Source: Cricetomys ansorgei (Eukaryota; Chordata; Mammalia; Rodentia; Nesomyidae). From it: a DNA stretch of 64,000 nt. The DNA lies in assembly GCA_026225945.1 (NCBI GenBank), contig JAMJFZ010001799.1, forward strand, positions 62,001-126,000, written 5' to 3'. This document shows, in pieces, positions 1 through 10,578 of the stretch; position 1 is the first letter of the stretch; each line of letters opens with the position of its first letter. The translations under genes were made by a program, and so were the position numbers. A model generated the notes under the pieces. The model was not told where the DNA came from. It saw only the letters and a program-made list of their open reading frames with translations, and ran no database searches.

Positions 1-744
1 TTGTATTGAAGATTTAGGGTGATGGGGGTTTGAGCCTGCTATCAGCAGTATTCTGGCCTAGTGTATTAGACTCCACTGTCACCCACTACACTAACACACC
101 CTCCAGCCCTGGCCCTCTCCATGAGGTCAGTGGATGTCTATCCTGTTCTGCTCTGCTGGAGGCGCTGCTCTTTCTGCATCCCACTTCTAGGCTTCCGGTA
201 CCTTCTGATTTCTTACCCAGAGCCTTTGCCCCTTCCTGACTCCTCAGGTGCCCCCTAACCCCACCCCAGCTCTGTCTCCTGGTTCAAAGACACATCTGTT
301 GGGTTGTCTGAATAGCCCAGACTAGAGGAAGCAGAAGTAGAAGCTGAGGTGCCTGGCTTTTTAAAACTTGATTGAAATTTAGATAAAGCTATCCTCCTCA
401 TAAGAATCTCTAAGAAGGGGAAAACATTGTAGAGATTTTTTTTTAATTGTTTTTATTTGTTTCTTATTTAGTGTGTGTGCGCATGTGTGTGAACTTGTGA
501 GACCTGTTCTCTATTTCTACCTGTGGGTCCCACAGATCAAACTAAGACCGTCAGCCTCAGTGTCAAGCACCTTTTCCCTTCAGATACTCTTGCTAGCTCC
601 AACACTGATGTTTTCTTGCCTGGGGTGGATCTTGGATTGTTTGGTTATGTTTATCGCCATCACCACTGCCATTACCACTGATGGTGCACCTCATTCTTCC
701 TTTGTTTCTTATTCCCCTTTCTTTACACATTGAAGAATATGGAC

Positions 745-850
745 TGGCCAAGCACGGTGGTGCTTGCCTTTAATCCAGGCACTTGGGAGGCTGAGGCAGG
801 AGGATCACTAACTAGTTCAAGGCCAGCCTAGGGTACATACAATTTTTTTT
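745..850 (+). repeat. B1-type SINE, old copy
   Basis: The 7SL-derived B1 pattern reads in order on this strand: a 'cacggtggtgcttgcctttaat' type head broken into the usual B1 boxes, 'cttgggaggctgaggcagga', and 'caaggccagcct', ending in a short T-rich/A-poor tail. It is diverged and 3' truncated. Confidence 0.8.
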
Positions 851-861
851 TAAAGATGATG

Positions 862-1070
862 AGGGCTGAAGGGACGGCTCCGTGGTTAAGAGCAGAGGCT
901 GTTCTTGCAGAGCACCTGGGTTCAATTCCCAGCACCCACGTGGTGGGTTAAACCGTCTGTGACTCAGATCCTACCCTCCTGGTCTCTGTGGTCACTAGGC
1001 ACATACGTAGTGCACAGACATAGCTTACAGGCAAAACACCCATACACGTAAAATGCGGACTGAAGAAAAT
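862..1070 (+). repeat. B2/B3-type SINE
   Basis: A tRNA-derived head with A and B box-like parts is visible ('gtggttaagagcag', 'gggttcaattcccagcaccc'), followed by the B2-type body and an ATA-rich tail near 1050. It directly follows the B1 at 745, so the two form a SINE cluster. Confidence 0.85.
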
Positions 1071-1496
1071 TAATGACTGAAAAATCATGGAGCCCTGATG
1101 CTGTTTGACTCTGAGTGACTCAGCTAAGCAAAGCTCTTCCCTGAGAACAGGAAGAGGATGAAGGAAGACTGCAGGTGAGAACTGGAGAGACTCAGCTGCG
1201 TGAAGAAGTTAGGCCTTTGAAGAAGGCTTTGCTCTTGTGAGGTGTCCTCAGTAAAGGCTCTGGAATCCCATTATGTGGAAGCCAAGTGTTGGGAAAACAC
1301 GTTCTCTTTTCCACTTTTGGAACCATGAACTAGGGTCAGTAATGTTCCCACAGCTCTGATAAGAATGAAGGGAGACTTGTGTATTTAGGATTAGGAGACA
1401 ACGGCTCTTAGGATCATTCACGTAGCCCAAAATGGCCTGGACATCACAGTCTTCCCCCATAGAAACAAGATCGCTTAGAAATGAAGTCAGCATTTG

Positions 1497-1595
1497 ACAG
1501 GCTGAGTTTGAGGCCAGCATGGACTACTATTTCAGGCCCTCCAGGACTACACAGCAAGACCAGGACCCTGTCTAAGTAAAGTAAAACAAAACAAA
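1497..1595 (+). repeat. B1 right-half fragment
   Basis: The segment holds 'gagtttgaggccagcatgg' and 'gaccctgtct' followed by an A-rich tail with aaaac repeats. The left part of B1 is missing. Confidence 0.65.
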
Positions 1596-1683
1596 GTCAG
1601 TTGGCCCAATGGGACATCCTTCTATTCTGGACTGACTCCCTAGAGTCTAGAATTAGCTAGGAGTTGGTGAGGGCACTCAGTTT

Positions 1684-1806
1684 CATTTTTTGAGACAGGT
1701 CTTACTATGTAGTCCTGGCTGGTCTAGAACTTGATACATAGACCAAGCTGGCTCAAACTCAACATATTTGCCTTCCTCTGACTCTGAAGTGTGCCTCCAT
1801 GTCCAG
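1684..1806 (-). repeat. B1-type SINE
   Basis: It begins with a T tract and 'tgagacaggt', then 'gtagtcctggctgg', and ends in the B1 head complement near 1800. It is strongly diverged. Confidence 0.75.
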
Positions 1807-2144
1807 TAAGCTGAGGGTACTCTAGTCAGAAGAAGAGGTGGGAGGAGGGGGACGGGGAGCTTTGTAGGTGGGGTTTTCAGTGGAGACTGTGGTGATTGAA
1901 AGTGATTTGGACAAGTGGAAATGGGAAACCAGAGAACTGGTCCTTCTTGAAGAATGACTTAAATCTAACCCTGCAAAAACATCCAGTTCACATTCTAGGC
2001 CATGCGAGTCTTCATGTCAGACAGACTGGAGGCTTTTTCAAAGGCAGGAAGATAGACAACAAAAAAATGTGTTAGCTTGCTTGAGTTTGACTCCAGTCTT
2101 TGCCATTTATTGACTGAATTACTTTGATCAAGTTATTTATTTTT

Positions 2145-2332
2145 AAAGATTGGTTTTAAAATGATTTAAAATTACATGTATGTATGAGCCTGTGACTCTT
2201 AAGTCACAGTGTGCATTGGAAGTCAGAAGACCGCTTGCAGGAATTGGTTGTCTCCTACCATGTGGTACTGGGAATTGAACAAAGGGCTTGGTGGTATAGG
2301 CTCTTAACCACTGAACCATTTTGTTGGCCCAA
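2145..2332 (-). repeat. B3-type SINE
   Basis: Reading on the minus strand, the tRNA-like head ('ggttaagagcc', 'gttcaattcccag') is followed by the B3 body and an AT-rich tail. The tRNA box region lies at about 2265-2325. Confidence 0.8.
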
Positions 2333-2364
2333 GGTTTGTTTTGATTGTGTTTGTGAATGTATGT

Positions 2365-2422
2365 CCATGCACTTGTGTGTGTGTGTATGTGTGTGTGTGT
2401 GTGTGTGAGTGAGTGAGAGAGA
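2365..2422 (+). repeat. (TG)n / (TGAG)n microsatellite
   Basis: An interrupted TG tract passes into GAGT/GAGA units. It sits between two tRNA-derived SINEs in the same orientation and probably grew from a SINE tail. Confidence 0.85.
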
Positions 2423-2424
2423 GT

Positions 2425-2590
2425 GTGATGGCTCATTCCTGTGTTTGCATGTGGAAGCAAGAAGAGGACTTTGGAGTTACGGGCATTTGTGAGATGCCTG
2501 GTTTGTCACCTGTGTGCTGGGATGGATCCAGACTCTAGTCTCATGATTGTCCAGCCAGCACTCTTAGCTGTTAGCCATCTCTACAGCCCC
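2425..2590 (-). repeat. B2/B3-type SINE
   Basis: The complement carries 'ggggctgtagagatggct' and the weaker tRNA-derived body; 'gccatctctacagcccc' at 2573-2590 marks its 5' end. Confidence 0.75.
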
Positions 2591-3097
2591 CAGGCACATC
2601 ACTTAAACTTTCAGTTTCTTCCTTAAAGATGTGAATAATGTTTCCTGAGAGGTATATGTGATTCACTGAGTTCCTGTAAGTTGCCTAGAGGCCCACTGGC
2701 ACTCAGGAGCGAGCATCTCATTTCCCTTTTGTGCAGTTTGCAAAGAGACATCATTCCAAGTCTTTCAAAACATAGGCAATGAGGCATAGCTTTTCACAGG
2801 GCAAAGAGGCCAAGTCTTAGTATTATAGTAGTAGCCATAATTGTCAGAGCTGAGTCTTGAACCCATGTAATCTGGCTTAAAGTATGTTCTTGATCATTAC
2901 ACTAGACTCAGAATTTATTTCAGGGGGTGAGTTAAAAATGTCCTTGTGGTACCAAGGAAAGAAAACCTGCACTTGAACAAGGCTTACTTGCTTGGATTCT
3001 AAATGTCTGAGAAGACTCATTTGGGCTAAGTGCCAAAATGACTTGGGAGTTCCTGCAGTCATTTCTACCTCTAAAGGACTTGGACTTGCTTGTCGAA

Positions 3098-3207
3098 TTT
3101 GTTTTTGAGACAGGGTCTTATTCTGTAGTCCAGGCTGCCCCCAGACTCATGATGATCCTCTTTCTTCAGCCTTCTGAGTGCTGGGATTGGTGGTATGAGT
3201 CACCTTC
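3098..3207 (-). repeat. B1-type SINE
   Basis: 'ttttgagacagggtcttat' at the left and 'gagtgctgggattggtgg' at the right identify an inverted B1. It abuts the LTR at 3209. Confidence 0.75.
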
Positions 3208-3208
3208 T

Positions 3209-3546
3209 GTCTTAGTTAGGATTTTATTGCTGTGAAGAGACACCATGACCATGGCAGCTCTTATAAAGGAAAGCATTTAATTGGAACTGGCTTACAGTTC
3301 AGAGGTTTATTCCATTGTCAGCATGGCAGCAGGAAGGCGGACAAGGTGCTGGAGAGGGAACCTACATTTGGATCGGCAGGCAACAGGAAGAGTGTCCCAC
3401 TAGGCCTGGCTTGAGCCTCTGAAACCTCGTAGCCCTTTCCTATTTTCCTCCAATAAAGCCACACTTGCTCCAACAAGGCCACACCTCTTAATAGTGCCAC
3501 TCTGTATGAGCCAATGGGGACCATTTTTATTCAAATTACCACACAC
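3209..3546 (-). repeat. MaLR-type LTR (MT/ORR1-like)
   Basis: The block starts 'tgtcttagttagg' and carries 'gctgtgaagagacaccatga', 'ttataaaggaaa', and near its far end 'ccaacaaggccacacctc'. The same pattern recurs at 13.3, 16.9, 31.5 and 44.5 kb in this orientation and at 32.6 and 33.0 kb inverted. An ATTAAA-type poly(A) signal on the minus strand fits a solo LTR. Family assignment is from memory of rodent MaLRs; the subfamily is not fixed. Confidence 0.7.
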
Positions 3547-3549
3547 CCC

Positions 3550-3850
3550 ATGGCCAGTGTGTGTGCACTCATGCATGTGTGCGTGCGTGTGTGATTCATA
3601 TGTGGGCTCATCGGTGCAGATTCATGAAGTTGTCATAGGAGTCTTCCTTGATCTCTAGCCATATTGAGGCAGGTCTCTTAGTTGAACCCAGAGCTTTCTG
3701 ATGGGGGCTAGTCTAGACAATTGCCTTGTCTCTCTGCTTTCTGAGCTCTAGAATTGCAGGCTGGCTACCACATCCACTCGATTGTATGGGTTCTTGGATC
3801 TGAACTCTGATTCTCACACTTGAATGGCAAGCGCTTTATCCACTAAGCCT
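3550..3850 (-). repeat. B3/B4-type SINE, diverged
   Basis: A TG-rich start (3556-3595) is followed by a long diverged body and a tRNA-like end, 'ggcaagcgctttatccacta' at 3827-3846. Confidence 0.55.
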
Positions 3851-3857
3851 TTGATAA

Positions 3858-4022
3858 AAGGGTTTCATGTAGCTGCTCATGGATCTCCTACATCCACCTT
3901 CCAAGCTGGGACTACAGGTGTGCACCACCATGCCTGGCATATATAGTCCTGGGAGATACAGAACTCAGGTTTTTACATGCCAGGCAAGCACTCTGCCAAT
4001 GGAGCTGTATCCTCAGTGCTTG
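3858..4022 (-). repeat. B4 SINE
   Basis: Inverted B1-like part with 'gctgggactacaggtgtgc' joined to an inverted ID/tRNA-like part with 'ggcaagcactctgccaatgg'. This B1-plus-ID composite is the hallmark of B4. Confidence 0.75.
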
Positions 4023-4439
4023 ACATGCATTTCACAGGTGTGGTCCACCTTGTTTTGTGAGGCAGAATCTCTCCTAGGACCTTAGGCTGGCTCAATAAAC
4101 TAACCTGGCTGGACAGCAAGCTCTAGTGACCACCTGTCTTCTGTCTCAGAGAAGTTTATGGATGATCAGGTAGGTGCAGGTTAGAACTGTCATCAGTATT
4201 TGCAGAAGGGATGCTCTAACAGGAGCCTGGTTTCTTTTTGTTCCTTCCACATTTCACTGGGCACTTAAATGGTGTGCAGCTTTGGGGACGAATTGGTTTC
4301 TTGCCAAGGTCTTTCCTCGGGGGCACTGAATGGGCACAGAATGGTCTTTAGTGACCCCGCTGTGCATCATGGGAAGTTGCCGCATGGTGGACATTTGACT
4401 AGTTTGTCTTTGAATCCACTTTTCTCTGACTTGGCCAGA

Positions 4440-4583
4440 ATAAAAGGACAGAGACAGAGAGACACAGTGAGAAAGAGACAGAGAGACACATGACCAGAGA
4501 GACAGATACACACAGACACATACACAGAGACAGGCAGACACACACACACACACACACACACAGAGACAGACAGACACACAGAA
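4440..4583 (+). repeat. (CAGAGA)n/(CA)n simple repeat
   Basis: About 140 bases of GACAGAGA-type units with a pure CA run at 4541-4562. Long Cys/Val/Ser-rich open frames on the minus strand are produced by this tract and are not genes. Confidence 0.95.
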
Positions 4584-4599
4584 GGTAGCCGTATGTGTG

Positions 4600-5470
4600 T
4601 CCAGTCTTTGGAATTTGGATCATTGAAATGCGTTGCCATAAGCTTTTTAATGAACACTTTTTCTTCTAAGTAACCTGGCCAGGGCAGGGCAAGTTCTTGG
4701 GGTGACCTGTCTTGTGACTAGGTGCTCTGTTCTAGAGTGCTTTTTATTTGTGGTGGGTGGAGGTTGAGAGATGCATTGTTGTGGGCATGTTGCCTGTCAT
4801 TCTTCAGAGGGAGGCCACAAGTGCCTGAAAGAGTTGGGAAGTATGCTCCACTTGGACCCTTCTCTGTTACATACTAGAGTGAGTGTGCTGGAATCCTCCA
4901 TGGGGTTATTTTAAGCTCGATTTGGATCAAGCCAAGGTACTCTCAAGGGACAGATGAAGGACTCCTTCCTTCCCTTCTGCTTCTTGCATCAGGCCTGTGT
5001 CTTATGCTTGGGGCTTTCCAGCCGACTTTGCTCGCACCATGCAACCCCATTCCGGCGTCATATTGTCCTGCTCTGAGACCTACAGCTACTTAGTTGAATG
5101 CGCTCTCATGCCATCGTGAAGTTCGTTTTCCACGGAGGGCCCTACCCACACTTGGAGTTTGCACCAGACCCCTCAATAGAAGTAGCTGCTCTTGGGTCTG
5201 CTGTAAATGTCCTTCACCACCATAGGTAGCCCTGTATCTTAACTGGTAAGCTTCTGCGTGTGTATGCTGAGTGCCCCAGCAACTACAGTGTGCTGCCTAT
5301 GGGCCTTCTCATTTCCCTCCCTCCTGCTTGGGATGACCAATGGCTGGGAGTGTAAGATGCTCAGTGATAGTGCACTTTCGGCCTTTTGTGAGGCTCTGGG
5401 TCCACCCTCAGTGCTGTGAGTATCAACACACCTGTCCGTCCTCGGGCAGCCACTTGTTCTAGTCATTCTC
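4600..5470. other. Spacer without recognisable gene or repeat
   Basis: Apart from minor T-rich tracts, no SINE head or tail, LTR end, splice-bounded open frame or tandem repeat is visible. CpG dinucleotides are slightly more frequent around 5030-5130 ('gactttgctcgcaccatg', 'ccggcgtcat'), but not at island density. Confidence 0.5.
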
Positions 5471-5477
5471 GTGTTTC

Positions 5478-5678
5478 AGTCCTCTGAACAAGACTGGCCT
5501 ACAATTCCTTCCATAGCCAAGAATGACCTTGAACTTCTCATCTTCCATTTCTACCCTCTGAGTGCTGGGAGTCCTGCTTGCACCACCACACCTGGTTTTA
5601 TGCCCTGTGGTGATAGAATCCAGGGCTGTGTGCATGACAAGCAAACATTCTGCCAACAGAGCATACCACAGCCCTAGC
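5478..5678 (-). repeat. B4 SINE
   Basis: An inverted B1-like half ('gaccttgaacttctcatctt', 'ctgagtgctgggagtcctg') is followed by an inverted ID-like half with 'caaacattctgccaacagag'. Confidence 0.8.
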
Positions 5679-6092
5679 ACCCTTCCCCCTTTTCTCCCCT
5701 TTCTCCTCCTCTTCCTTGATACTATCTTCCTGGCCTTGAACTCATGATACTCCTGCCTCAGCATTGCCTCTGGGATAATAATAGCTCTGTTTCATTAGAG
5801 TAAAATTTACTTTCCCCAATCCCCAGGGTTTTCATTCGTACATGCACCAAATTTTTTATGAGGTGTGAGTACCTGTCAGTCACTGACAACACAGCATAGA
5901 CCTGAGTCTCAGTCTGCCCTTGTCTGCTCCTCCCATCCCTCTCTTCCCAGACTCTTTCTCTCCCGCCTCCTCCTTCTCTCTGTGTTTGCACACATGCGTG
6001 TGTGCATTTGAGTGTATAAATAGAGTCAGAAAGGACAGTTTGGAGGGAATTGTGACTTGGGATTGCTAATGGGTGTAGAACTTCTTTCTGTT

Positions 6093-6248
6093 TTTTTATT
6101 TTTGGTATTTTGTGACACAGAGGTTTTCTCTTTGTAGCCCTGGCTGTCCTGGAACTTCTCTGTAGACGCTGGCTTGAACTCAGAGATCACCTGCCTCTGC
6201 CTCCAAGTGCTGGGATTAAAGGCATGTGCCATCACTGCCCTGCCTGTG
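6093..6248 (-). repeat. B1 SINE
   Basis: A full-length inverted B1: T-rich tail complement, 'tgtagccctggctgtcctgg', 'gcctctgcctccaagtgctg' and 'gggattaaaggcatgtgcca'. It is among the less diverged B1 copies here. Confidence 0.92.
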
Positions 6249-6357
6249 TTTTTATTTTTAATTAAAATATTAATTTCACCATTTATCCCATTCCCTCCCA
6301 CCTCTAATCCCCGACTCCTCCACCCCCAATTCATGGGCTCTTTTTCTCTTTGTTTTT

Positions 6358-6487
6358 TTCTGCATGCCAGAAGAGGGCATCAGAACCCATTACAGATGGC
6401 TGTGAGCCACCATATAATTGCTGGGAATTGAACTCAGTACCTTGGAAGAGAAGCCAGTGTTCTTGACCTCTGAGCCACTCTCCAACC
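6358..6487 (-). repeat. B2 SINE
   Basis: Inverted B2 with 'cagaagagggcatcagaacc', 'gctgggaattgaactcagta' and 'ctctgagccactctccaacc'. The 3' tail is truncated. Confidence 0.88.
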
Positions 6488-6529
6488 CATTTTTCTTTAT
6501 TATTACACACACATGCACACAAATATATA

Positions 6530-6667
6530 GTCAGGCTTGGTGGTATACTCAGGAGGCAGAGGCAAGACAGATCTCTTGAGTTTCATTTGAAGCCAGCCTG
6601 GTCTAGTAGCAAGTTACAGGATAGCCAGGGCCGCACTGAGAGACCCTGTCTCCTAAAAAAAAAAAAG
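6530..6667 (+). repeat. B1 SINE
   Basis: 'caggaggcagaggcaagaca', 'gaagccagcctggtctag' and 'gagaccctgtctcc' followed by a 12-A tail at 6655-6667. An internal deletion removes part of the head. Confidence 0.85.
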
Positions 6668-6699
6668 TGAATATATAAATACAACCCACTGAGTCCATT

Positions 6700-7130
6700 T
6701 CATTTTAATGTTGCTTGTATGTATTTACTTTTAGAGCTCTCCACTTGGTAGTGGATTGATAATTAGAGGGACTCATCCTTGGGGAAAGACTAATTCTTCT
6801 CCTCTCAGCAGCCATTATTGTCCGTAACTCTTCATCTTCTGGGCTGCATAAGATTTCTTCCATCTGTGTTATGTCAACTGGGATATCACTGTTCAGGTCT
6901 CCTTCAGGTAGACACATTGATGAGATTTCATGGCTGTGGCTTCTTTGACATAATTTTTCAGCCAACTTCTGGGTTCTTTTCCCTCTTCCAAGTTGTTGCG
7001 AGCATTGGTGTAAGGGTTGTGTTGTAGAAGTATCAACTGGGGAGCGTAGCCCACATGGACCTGTGTTTTTAGTCACCTTACAATAGTAGGGATTGAGTGA
7101 CATGGAGATTTTCACAGCCTGTGGTTCACT
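6700..7130 (-). repeat. Probable old rodent interspersed repeat
   Basis: The text resembles a dispersed rodent repeat I recognise but cannot name ('gagatttcatggctgtggct', 'gttgtagaagtatcaactgg'). A 136-codon open frame on the minus strand (6705-7115) spans it. It has no domain I recognise, its start lacks a strong context, and the reading is most simply chance openness inside a repeat. A weak alternative is a lineage-specific exon. Confidence 0.4.
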
Positions 7131-7240
7131 GCTTCACTTGGGGGATATAATCTAGCTGGGGAAGCAACACAAATTCAAGAGGAGAATGGGGCCAAAATAC
7201 TTGTCAGGTCCTTTCCACCTAGTAATATTCTTAGATAGTT

Positions 7241-7441
7241 TACCTCCTCATCCATTGATCCATCCACCCACTGACCATCCATCCACCCATTCATCATCCA
7301 CCCACCCACCCACTCACCCACCCATTCATTCATCCATCTACCTACCTACCCATCCATTCATCTACCCACCCACCTATTCATCATCCATCCATCCATCCAT
7401 CCATCCATCCATCCATCCACCCATCCACTTACCTACCTACC
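7241..7441 (+). repeat. (CCAT)n / (CACC)n microsatellite
   Basis: About 200 bases of CCAT, CCAC and CTAC tetramers, with a pure (ATCC)n run near 7383-7417. The proline/histidine/serine-rich frame over it is repeat-derived. Confidence 0.97.
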
Positions 7442-7461
7442 TTAGGCAGGCATGAATGGAG

Positions 7462-7520
7462 GAAGGTAAGAGGACAATTTGCTAGAGTCTTTCTCCCTAC
7501 CACATAGATCTTGGCATTTT
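7462..7520 (-). repeat. B3/B4-type SINE, left piece split by provirus
   Basis: 'gaggacaatttgctagag' and 'taccacatagatcttggcat' match the middle of a tRNA-derived SINE. The rest ('cattgaactctgg...ttggtggcaggcac') resumes at 9493 after the provirus, so the element was cut by that insertion. Confidence 0.75.
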
Positions 7521-7855
7521 TGTAGTAGTATGTTTACAGGGCAGCTCACCAAGGAAGACAAGGAGGTATATTTCATAATTGAAACCCTGCCAGACCTCTG
7601 CAGAGAGAATCACTATCATGGCCAGTGCCATACTCACAGTGGAACCCTGAGCATCTCAGCTCAGATGCTTTATTGATTCAGAACTTATCAGGTATTCTAC
7701 TGATAGCACATGCAAGATCAATTTGCAATTAAACATCCCCCACAGAAACCAAACACCTGCAGAAAATACAAAGTGCCAAGACGTAGGCTAGCTCCTCACC
7801 CCAAAGTGCACAAAACAATTATTTTGTACATAACTAAAAATAAACTTCCACAACA
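7521..7855 (-). repeat. 3' LTR of the compact provirus
   Basis: 335 bp with TG...CA ends (plus strand begins tgtagtagt and ends ttccacaaca). On the minus strand an AATAAA signal near 7665-7670 is followed by about 140 bp of R/U5. The same LTR occurs alone at 40247 and 63578. Confidence 0.88.
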
Positions 7856-9227
7856 TTTCCTCTTTTCTATATAAAAAAATTGCTTTACCTTTACAACACA
7901 ATTTAACACTAGACCAGCAAAACTATTTATAAGAGTTGTTAATGCACAGGACCAAGTGAAACCAAACATCTATCAAGATTTTCACAATGTCTTTGGACAG
8001 CAGAGAAACATTATTAATGTCCAGTTATCTGGAATTCACTCATGATCTTCTGGGCTCCTCCAAAGGGCTTGGATCACTTCTCTGGCTCTGTCCTGCATCA
8101 CGCACAGCTTGTCCTCCAGGCTCTGGCTGACTCTCAAGCTACTGCTGTTCTTGGTGGTCATCCCATGATACTGGCATCTCCATAACTGCTGGGTCCCTTG
8201 CTGCAACTGGGCTGCACTTTCACCAATAGCCTCTCATAGGCTCTCTTCATGCTGCCAAGCCTAACTTCTTTACATGACCTTTCATCTGGGCCTTCAACTA
8301 CTACCAAGGCTGCACCTTCACCAGTGGCCTCTCCTGGCCTCTTATAGTGTGCCAAGCCTCAGATGCTCTCCAAAGACCCCTTCATGCCTTCAAAACCAGC
8401 ACCAGCTGGTTTAACAGTACCACGTTTGGCTGCCATCACGAGACAAAAACTTAGCCAGTTCTGGAAGACAGTTTCTGTGTGTTGACCCTTAGGAAACACA
8501 TTCCAGATTTTAAGATAGAGTCTGGTTTACAGAAAAAAATAGCAGGTAACCTTGTGTGCAGAAAGGTTTCCCTCATGGATGGAGTTCTTATCACTATAGC
8601 AGACGTGTCTTGTCAAGACCACCTCATAGGTTTGTGGACTACTTGTCTTTTCTTAGTCGGGTTTGCAGGAAGAACAAAAAAGCATAGTCAGTTTAACTAA
8701 GTGGCTTTTTTTACTCCAAGCCCCTGCTTCCACAACAGCAGGGGTCCTGGGCCAGTGGAAAGAATCTCTGGTTTAAGATTCTGGCAGTTTGGTGTTCTCT
8801 CTCACACTGCTATGAGAAAACATATACCCTTCTTCATAGACCTCAAATACAACATCTTGGGCTTCACACACACACACAACACAGCTATCAGAAAACTCAG
8901 TCTGTGAAACAGCAGGCCACCACCAGCGGCAAGGAGTGTTATCTCCATGATTAGGAAACCTTGCTTTTTCCTGCTCCCAGCTGAATTCTTTATCTCTAAC
9001 TGCCTCCATTCTGTGGCTCTCACCTCGGAGCTTTTTTCCTCATTTATTTATTAATTTCACAGCCTTTTCTCTTCACAGAAGCTTATTTCCTTTCTCTCTC
9101 TCCTCTTCCTTCAGGAGCCTTCAATTAATACCATAATCTATCCTCTGGTAGCTTCCCTGAGCATACTTTACCAGACTCTGAGGTCTGGAGTTTCTTTCTC
9201 TTCTTTTTGTCTCCCCGTTGGATGTCC

Positions 9228-9249
9228 TGCCCCACATTGATGAGCCATT
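9228..9249 (-). promoter_or_regulatory. Primer-binding site, tRNA-Lys type
   Basis: Directly downstream of the 5' LTR on the minus strand the sequence starts 'aatggctcat' and continues to 'aatgtggggc'. It agrees with the Lys1,2 primer site pattern TGGCGCCC-AACGTGGGGC at most positions, with substitutions in the middle. Confidence 0.7.
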
Positions 9250-9492
9250 TGTAGTTGAACGCTGCTGCTGGGTCGGCTCACCAAGAAGACACAGAGGCAT
9301 TCTCATACATGCAAACTCTGACAGACCTCAGTAGAGGGAACCACCATCATGGCCAGTGCTATATTCACAGAAATTCAACACCTGCAAACAATTTTTAAAA
9401 AAGCCACCAAGACCTAGGCTAGCCTCTCACTCAACATTTTATAAACATTTATAAAACATTTTATACATAATTAAAAATAAATTTCCACAACA
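9250..9492 (-). repeat. 5' LTR of the compact provirus, internally deleted
   Basis: Shares 'ggctcaccaagaagacacag', 'cagacctcagtagaggga', and the end 'aaataaatttccacaaca' with the LTR at 7521. It is 92 bp shorter because the segment around the poly(A) signal is missing, a deletion after insertion. Confidence 0.85.
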
Positions 9493-9562
9493 CATTGAAC
9501 TCTGGATAGTTGGTCTTGGTGGCAGGCACATTTACCCACTGAAACACCTCACTCACCTGCTT
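9493..9562 (-). repeat. B3/B4-type SINE, right piece
   Basis: 'cattgaactctgg' and 'ttggtggcaggcacatttac' continue the SINE that stops at 7520. Confidence 0.7.
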
Positions 9563-9871
9563 GGTTTTGTGTGTTTGTAAGAACTTAACTAGCCTGTGTG
9601 AATGGGCTCTTAATAGTTCATTATCAGATCCCTGGTCACAGAGGACTTCATTTTTGTAGAAAATGTTTAGTTCTTAGAAAACTAAGAACTTTTAGTAAGT
9701 TCTAGCCCAGTCTTTTTATGCCTATCTCTAGTGTGACAGTTTCTACATCATATCCTTTTATGAATTGGGCAGTTCACTAATGCCGAATTGCCTATACAAA
9801 CGGTGCCATCTGGTAACATTTAGGCTCAGGAAAGGACCCTTTCCCCTTAAAGTCTTAATCCTTCTATGTGG

Positions 9872-9999
9872 TATCTTTTTTGAGATAGGCTCTAACAGTG
9901 TGGCACGAGTGGCCTGGAATTTGCTTTGTGGACGGGCCAGCCTCGTTCCCAGAGATCCACTTTCTCCCCAGTCTGTAATTAAAGTCATGTGCCACGACA
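9872..9999 (-). repeat. B1-type SINE, diverged
   Basis: 'ttttttgagataggctct' with 'gtggcctggaatttgctttg' and the head complement 'attaaagtcatgtgccacg'. Confidence 0.7.
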
Positions 10000-10228
10000 T
10001 GCAACTTCATATGGTCTTCTCTTTGAGGATCAGTAGAATGATTTCCCTCTAGCCTCCCAGGCTGAGCTGTCTCCAGTCCTCCTGCACTGTGTGATGAATA
10101 CCTGTCCTTGTTAGGGTACCTTGTTGGGTGTGGTGCCCAGGCTGTGCTCGCCTCCGGTGCTTTTTCCCAGCCTTTTTTCTCATTTCCCTCTGTACTGTTT
10201 TTTAACCCTGGCCATTCTTTTTCTTGTA

Positions 10229-10253
10229 TTTCATCATCATCATCATCATCATC
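10229..10253 (+). repeat. (CAT)n short microsatellite
   Basis: About eight CAT units in a row, giving His or Asp runs in incidental frames. Confidence 0.95.
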
Positions 10254-10423
10254 CCGTGATATCTCAAAGAGTTGCTTTTTATAATACACTAGGTGCTAAA
10301 GAAGCAACAGTGCCAGCTGTAAAAGCCAGTAGTAAAACACTACATCACGTGTCTTTGCGACTATGGTGTGGATGATGAACCGGAAGGATAAACTGTCACT
10401 CCTCCTCACAAAATTTTGAAGAC

Positions 10424-10545
10424 GGACCTCATATAGCCCGGGTTCACCTTGCTGGTAGCTGAGGGTGACATTGAACTTCTGACATTCCTGCCTCTGCCTC
10501 CTGAGTTCTGGTGTTATAGGCTTGTGCCACTACATGTATCTTGGA
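10424..10545 (-). repeat. B1-type SINE, diverged
   Basis: 'cattgaacttctgacattcc', 'tgcctctgcctcctgagttc' and 'ttataggcttgtgccactac'. It ends 34 bp before the AK4-like exon relic. Confidence 0.75.
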
Positions 10546-10578
10546 AGCCTCTTGAGTGTTTCTTTTTCTCTTTAACAG

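Larger units (their letters stand above)
7521..9492 (-). mobile_element. Compact ERVK-like provirus, non-coding interior
   Basis: Two direct LTRs (7521-7855 and 9250-9492) flank about 1.39 kb. Read on the minus strand the order is 5' LTR, primer-binding site, interior, polypurine tract, 3' LTR. Next to the 5' LTR (about 9228-9249, complement) is a site with 'ggctcat' and 'aatgtggggc', which fits the tRNA-Lys1,2-type primer sites of ERVK elements. The purine run 'aaaagaggaaa' (complement of 7856-7866) touches the 3' LTR. The interior has no long gag, pro, pol or env frame, so it would have needed proteins in trans. Flanks show a worn 6-bp duplication (catttt / cattga) inside a split SINE. Confidence 0.85.

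Noticed and set aside
4254..4657. Long Cys/Val/Ser-rich minus-strand open frames
   Set aside because: They come from the CA/CAGAGA simple repeat, which stays open in several frames at once.
6705..7115. 136-codon minus-strand frame as a gene
   Set aside because: It overlaps text resembling a dispersed rodent repeat, has no recognised motif and no paired splice sites.
8158..9306. Open frames inside the compact provirus as retroviral genes
   Set aside because: All are short, lie in mixed frames and show no gag, protease, polymerase or envelope motif.
10121..10420. Upstream exons of an AK4 gene
   Set aside because: Translations around 10260-10420 show no AK4 P-loop or neighbouring exon sequence, and the rest is B1.
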